DNA of 64,000 nt from Oscillospiraceae bacterium (GTDB lineage: Bacteria > Bacillota > Clostridia > Saccharofermentanales > Saccharofermentanaceae), in contig FWXP01000004.1 in NCBI GenBank assembly GCA_900176545.1, forward strand, positions 210,783-274,782, given 5' to 3'. Position 1 is the first letter of the stretch; every line of letters starts with the position of its first letter. A program made the position numbers and the translations under genes. The notes under the pieces are model-generated. The model did not search any database, was not told the origin of the DNA, and saw nothing but the letters and a program-made list of their open reading frames with translations. Of the stretch, positions 60,537 through 64,000 are shown one piece after another.

Positions 60537-63500
60537 ATGAGAAGGTTTATGAAGGTATTGGCGGCTGCTGTCACATCGGTCTGTCTTCTTGTGATCAATC
60601 TGCCGCTTCAAGGAACGAAGGTCCTTGCTGACAATAATGTATATACATTCAGCAATAACGGATCTGAAGGAACTCTCACATACGGAAATACTTCGATCGG
60701 GAGCGGCCAATATGGCGAGGACTTCCGGATGCTTGAACCCGGAACACTGGAGATCAATTATACTCCCGGTGACGGTATCAGCGGTATCGTGATCATAATC
60801 CGCGATCTCGATAACCCGCCTGCAGAAGGCGAGCCTTGGCAGCCTGCGCTTACGGTCCAGGGAGATACTGCCACGAGCGATCAACTCGTTCTCTCGCAGT
60901 GTATGCAGATCGAAGAGATCCGTGAAGGCGGTGGTATGGTGCAGCTTACCCTTACCAAGGTCTACAAGGTCGAGTGGTCATCCAATATTATCAGGGATAT
61001 CATATTCTTCAAGGATGCCAACGCTACTATCAAGAGACACTTTGACCATGCTCATGCTGCCTGTGAATTTGCTCTTTCGAACCATACTTCCAGAGTCACC
61101 ATAGCAGAAGAGACTAATCGCGATAATACTGCAACCTATACCGGAACATACTATCTCTATAATCGTCCCGCTCAGCTTGCAATAGACAACACAGGCGGTA
61201 TCGGAGGAGAGGATCTGTTAAGGCTCACGAGCGTAAAGATCAACGACGCATCAGTAGGCGTCATGAACGAATACGATCTCTGTGTCTATCCCGTAACTCC
61301 CCGTGATGACGGAAGCTTAAAGATCGAACTTACAGGTGATACAAGACTTGCTGTCGTTATCGGCTGGATCAACTCCGAAGCATTCCAGGATGAGAGCACG
61401 AGAGCATTCTACGACAATATGGGTTATGGTCTCTTCAATTGCGGATCTGCCGAAGTAAGAGCGATCTACGACGAGAACATGAACCGAGTAAATACATACT
61501 ATACGACTGACGGCTGTATCCTCTCCGACGAGTTCGAGATCAGAGGCCACAGGACTCCCGGTATCGGTGAGCTTCGTGTACAGGCCGGTTACTATGTCGA
61601 ATTCGAGTTCATTCCCAGAAACGGATACCAGCTGGATCAGTTCCTTTGTAACGATGGTCCGACAGCTATCGTTCCCTACGGTAATGAGCCGAATCACTAT
61701 CTGTTCCATGTTCCGACCAACAACATCCACTTAAGTGCAGAGTTCGTTGAGAAGCCCGATGAGCTTGTAAGCGGAACATCTTCAACGGTAACAGGCGGTA
61801 ATGCAGCTATCCCTCAGGATGCATTTATCGGCGGCAGCGGACGTATCACTGTCTCTGACCTCAGCGATCAGGCAGCGGCTCAGTACGACAGCCAGATCTC
61901 AGACGAATACGAGATCGCCGACGCTGTAGCACTTGATATGTCTAATGTCTTTGAGAAGGCTAACGATACAGGTGAGTGGGTCATTGACGATCTTCACGAC
62001 GCAAGAGGTTCAGCGACTATCTCTCTTGAGCTCGGTGAAGAATTTAATCCCGATAATAACGTTCTGATCGTCCATAACAACAACGGAGTCATGGAGTATC
62101 TTCCTACGACATATGATCCTGATACTCACACCGTATATTTCAATACCACGGGATTCTCTGACTTCATCATCACTACGACCGATGAAGATACTGAAGATGC
62201 AGTCATCCCTGAAGGATTCGGCGAAGAGCTCGGTGAGAACAATAACGGTGAAGGACAGCAAGAGCCTGCACTTGAGTACAATATCGATCAGTCCGGCAAC
62301 GGATACATCCTTACTACAGTAGAAGAGATCGACGGTGAGCCCGAGAGGATCACTATTGAATCAGGCTGCACTATCCCCAGTGAAGCTGATATCAGGTGGG
62401 GCATCGTTCCCGACGGTATGCAGATCGTTATCGACTACGACGGCGAGCAGAGAACTCTCGGTGAACAAGATGCGTTTAATCCCGGACATTTTGTTACCTT
62501 TAACGGTATCGATGTAAGCGGTAATACCATTACAGCTCATTTCAGCAAGTGTTGGGTGCTTGCATTCGGTACTACTACGGATCTGCAGTTTACAGTATAC
62601 GGCAGTAACGGTCAGCCCTTAAGTCCTGTAAGTGCCATGGTCAACGATGAGATGCTCGCATCCGTACCTCCTTATCCCGTTTATTCCGATGTAGATGAGA
62701 GCGTGGACCAGAGATATAACATCGTAGAGCTGACCTTCACGTCTAAGCCTGCTTATATAACTGTTACGGCAGCTCCCAACAATGCCCTCAACATGATCTC
62801 CGGTGTGGAGAATGTAAATCCTCTCGGTGCTAACAGAGTCGATTACATAGACGAGGAAGATCAGGGCTTTGTATGGATGGAGGCAGATGGTACAACTACT
62901 CTTGATGCAAGAAGCATCACTGGAGCATCCGTAGAGGCAGGCGACGGCTACGTTCTCTTTACTAACGAATTCCTGATCGACGATATCCCTGACGATATCG
63001 CTGCAACCCTGAACGAGCTCTATGCGGCAGCAGGATACACCGACGTAAGCTTGCTGTACGGATTCGACCTTCAGCTCTTCTATAACGGTGAGCCCGTTCA
63101 CGAGACAGGTTCTCCTGTTAAGATCACATTCACTCTTGCATCTGATCCGGGCCTTGCAGAAGGCGAGAAGATCTTCATCCTTCGTGAACACGACGGAGCG
63201 CTTGAACTCATAGAAGCAACTTTCGATCCTGCTACAAGGACTGTTACCTTCTACACAGACCGCTTCTCAAATTACGTTCTCTGCAAGGGCAAGATCCCGG
63301 TAAATGCAGAAGAGACGACAGCGACGACTACTGCCGCGACCGAAGCGACAACAGCAACAACGACAGCGGCACCTGCGGAAACGACAGCAGCACCTGCGGA
63401 AACGACAGCAGCTGCTCCTGCCGCACAGGCTACGGCTGCAAGGACAGGTGAGGAGAGATCCGCTGCCAACATGGTAGCGATAATTCTCATCACTGCCGCA

Positions 63501-63554
63501 GCAGCACTCTTCGTAGGAGAAGTTCGTAAGAGAACCAAAGAAGAGACAACATGA
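60537..63554 (+). CDS. Large secreted surface protein with Thr/Ala stalk and C-terminal anchor
   Basis: A 1005-residue exported protein. The signal peptide is MRRFMKVLAAAVTSVCLLVI with cleavage near VLA-DN (31). It is followed by long beta-rich domains, a Thr/Ala/Pro/Glu stalk (about 920-965, repeats of APAETTA) and a C-terminal sequence AARTGEER, a membrane helix (MVAIILITAAAALFVG) and the basic tail RKRTKEE. The end resembles a sortase sorting signal, but the LPxTG core is replaced by AARTG. GGGAGGGGGAGG supports ATG 60537 over the in-frame ATG 60486. Confidence 0.82.
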   Translation: MRRFMKVLAAAVTSVCLLVINLPLQGTKVLADNNVYTFSNNGSEGTLTYGNTSIGSGQYGEDFRMLEPGTLEINYTPGDGISGIVIIIRDLDNPPAEGEPWQPALTVQGDTATSDQLVLSQCMQIEEIREGGGMVQLTLTKVYKVEWSSNIIRDIIFFKDANATIKRHFDHAHAACEFALSNHTSRVTIAEETNRDNTATYTGTYYLYNRPAQLAIDNTGGIGGEDLLRLTSVKINDASVGVMNEYDLCVYPVTPRDDGSLKIELTGDTRLAVVIGWINSEAFQDESTRAFYDNMGYGLFNCGSAEVRAIYDENMNRVNTYYTTDGCILSDEFEIRGHRTPGIGELRVQAGYYVEFEFIPRNGYQLDQFLCNDGPTAIVPYGNEPNHYLFHVPTNNIHLSAEFVEKPDELVSGTSSTVTGGNAAIPQDAFIGGSGRITVSDLSDQAAAQYDSQISDEYEIADAVALDMSNVFEKANDTGEWVIDDLHDARGSATISLELGEEFNPDNNVLIVHNNNGVMEYLPTTYDPDTHTVYFNTTGFSDFIITTTDEDTEDAVIPEGFGEELGENNNGEGQQEPALEYNIDQSGNGYILTTVEEIDGEPERITIESGCTIPSEADIRWGIVPDGMQIVIDYDGEQRTLGEQDAFNPGHFVTFNGIDVSGNTITAHFSKCWVLAFGTTTDLQFTVYGSNGQPLSPVSAMVNDEMLASVPPYPVYSDVDESVDQRYNIVELTFTSKPAYITVTAAPNNALNMISGVENVNPLGANRVDYIDEEDQGFVWMEADGTTTLDARSITGASVEAGDGYVLFTNEFLIDDIPDDIAATLNELYAAAGYTDVSLLYGFDLQLFYNGEPVHETGSPVKITFTLASDPGLAEGEKIFILREHDGALELIEATFDPATRTVTFYTDRFSNYVLCKGKIPVNAEETTATTTAATEATTATTTAAPAETTAAPAETTAAAPAAQATAARTGEERSAANMVAIILITAAAALFVGEVRKRTKEETT

Positions 63555-63570
63555 CATAAAAGCTAAAGAG

Positions 63571-63601
63571 TCGGATACCTTCACGGGTATCCGATCTTTT
63601 T
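63571..63601 (+). terminator. Rho-independent terminator
   Basis: TCGGATACC (63571-63579) pairs with GGTATCCGA (63586-63594), followed by TCTTTTTG. Confidence 0.85.
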
Positions 63602-63856
63602 GCCTTGTTAACATCCGTTGCTTGCCGCAACGCACTTCTTACGGGTATCTTGCCCATAAGGAGGTACAACATGAAAGTACATAAACCTGCTAACAAAAAT
63701 CAAGTACTTGTTGGTAGTTTTTCGCCTTGTTAATTCCGAGCATAGCAAACAGACCGGAATCTATTCCTGTTATGGCTAAAGGCTATATTCTTTATACGGA
63801 TTGATATACCTCCATCACTCTTACGTAATATATGCGCAGGAATTTGTTAAGGCCGG
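63602..63856. other. Leader-like region with hairpins and a short ORF
   Basis: Two hairpins, CGTTGC/GCAACG (63616-63621 with 63627-63632) and GGG/CCC (63643-63655), lie before a strong ribosome-binding site and the short ORF. An inverted repeat ATTCCG/CGGAAT (63733-63738 with 63755-63760) follows. GCCTTGTTAA occurs twice (63602-63611 and 63724-63733). No larger gene is seen. Confidence 0.5.
63671..63733 (+). CDS. 20-residue ORF with strong ribosome-binding site
   Basis: The ORF encodes MKVHKPANKNQVLVGSFSPC, preceded by AAGGAGG (63658-63664) with 6-nt spacing. It is flanked by hairpins. It may be a leader peptide, a micropeptide or a decayed gene start. Confidence 0.4.
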   Translation: MKVHKPANKNQVLVGSFSPC

Positions 63857-64000
63857 CTATTTTTGCCTGTTTCTTACTTTTACCTTCAGCTTCTTTTTCA
63901 GAATATAGTTATATACCGTACAGTCTTCGGGGGCTCGGTGACTCTTGAGGACTCTCATAACCTCATAGCCTGTCTTACGTAATGTAGCCGAACCTTTCTT
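63857..64000 (-). CDS. C-terminal part of an unidentified protein (cut by the window edge)
   Basis: An open frame on the minus strand enters from the right edge and ends at TAG (63859-63857), giving 47 residues. The segment is basic, with YEVMRVLKSHRAPEDC and a Lys-rich end (LKKKLKVKVRNRQK). The frame is uninterrupted. No family can be named from this fragment. Confidence 0.5.
   Translation of the reverse strand, partial: KKGSATLRKTGYEVMRVLKSHRAPEDCTVYNYILKKKLKVKVRNRQK

Noticed and set aside
1..64000. CRISPR arrays, tRNA and rRNA genes, prophage or conjugation modules.
   Set aside because: No repeat-spacer pattern, no cloverleaf or rRNA core sequence, and no phage or transfer genes other than a lone TraX-like protein and one insertion sequence were seen by eye.

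Overview
The window looks like a chromosomal segment of an anaerobic clostridial Firmicute, probably a gut or rumen lineage. The reasons are a stand-alone type I dockerin protein, a NiaR-type NAD regulator, many small lipoproteins and zinc-ribbon membrane proteins, strong AGGAGG ribosome-binding sites, and frequent AGA/AGG and ATA codons. The species cannot be named from the sequence. No rRNA, tRNA or CRISPR array was recognised.

Layout. 1-5.3 kb: a large imperfect palindrome, an AAA ATPase of the AAA_14/DUF4143 type, a DUF134-NifX fusion behind two palindromic operators, a lipoprotein, a DUF5984-like protein, an SDR oxidoreductase and a mini-dockerin protein. 5.6-17 kb: small hypothetical proteins, two membrane acyltransferases, a metallophosphoesterase with a GNAT enzyme, a DHH phosphoesterase, a PrsW-like protease with zinc ribbons, and several gene relics. 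17-36 kb: mostly plus-strand metabolic and membrane genes. They include a dCMP deaminase, HAD proteins, a PAP2-like pseudoenzyme, a P-loop protein, a TraX-like protein, an alpha/beta hydrolase, a tandem paralogue pair, panE, GNAT and methyltransferase genes, a zinc-ribbon/Tim44-like module, a CPBP protease and a DUF998 protein.

35.6-44.2 kb is a lipoprotein island. Two large secreted lipoproteins are divergent, a Thr/Glu-rich lipoprotein follows, and then comes a minus-strand run of three related NTF2-like lipoproteins. An IS110-family element sits inside this run, exactly at the Shine-Dalgarno sequence of the second gene. Its 5' non-coding end can fold into two similar stem-loops that look like the target- and donor-binding loops of a bridge RNA. 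Each loop carries a short match to the sequence expected for its site.

44.3-52 kb is a cyclic-di-GMP cluster: a 7TM protein with a degenerate GGDEF and an intact EAL domain, a 7TM-PAS sensor with no output domain, a PAS-GGDEF protein, and a LacI-type-binding-domain GGDEF protein. 52-55 kb holds a CPBP protease, another lipoprotein of the same family, a zinc-ribbon protein and a Pr6Pr-like protein.

55-59.9 kb is the de novo NAD locus. nadB, nadC and niaR lie on the minus strand and nadA is divergent. A palindromic NiaR-like operator sits between the two promoters, and an AraC regulator and a cupin protein follow. 60-63.6 kb encodes a roughly 1000-residue secreted surface protein with a Thr/Ala-rich stalk and a C-terminal anchor. 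The right edge holds a 20-codon ORF with a strong ribosome-binding site and the end of a minus-strand gene.
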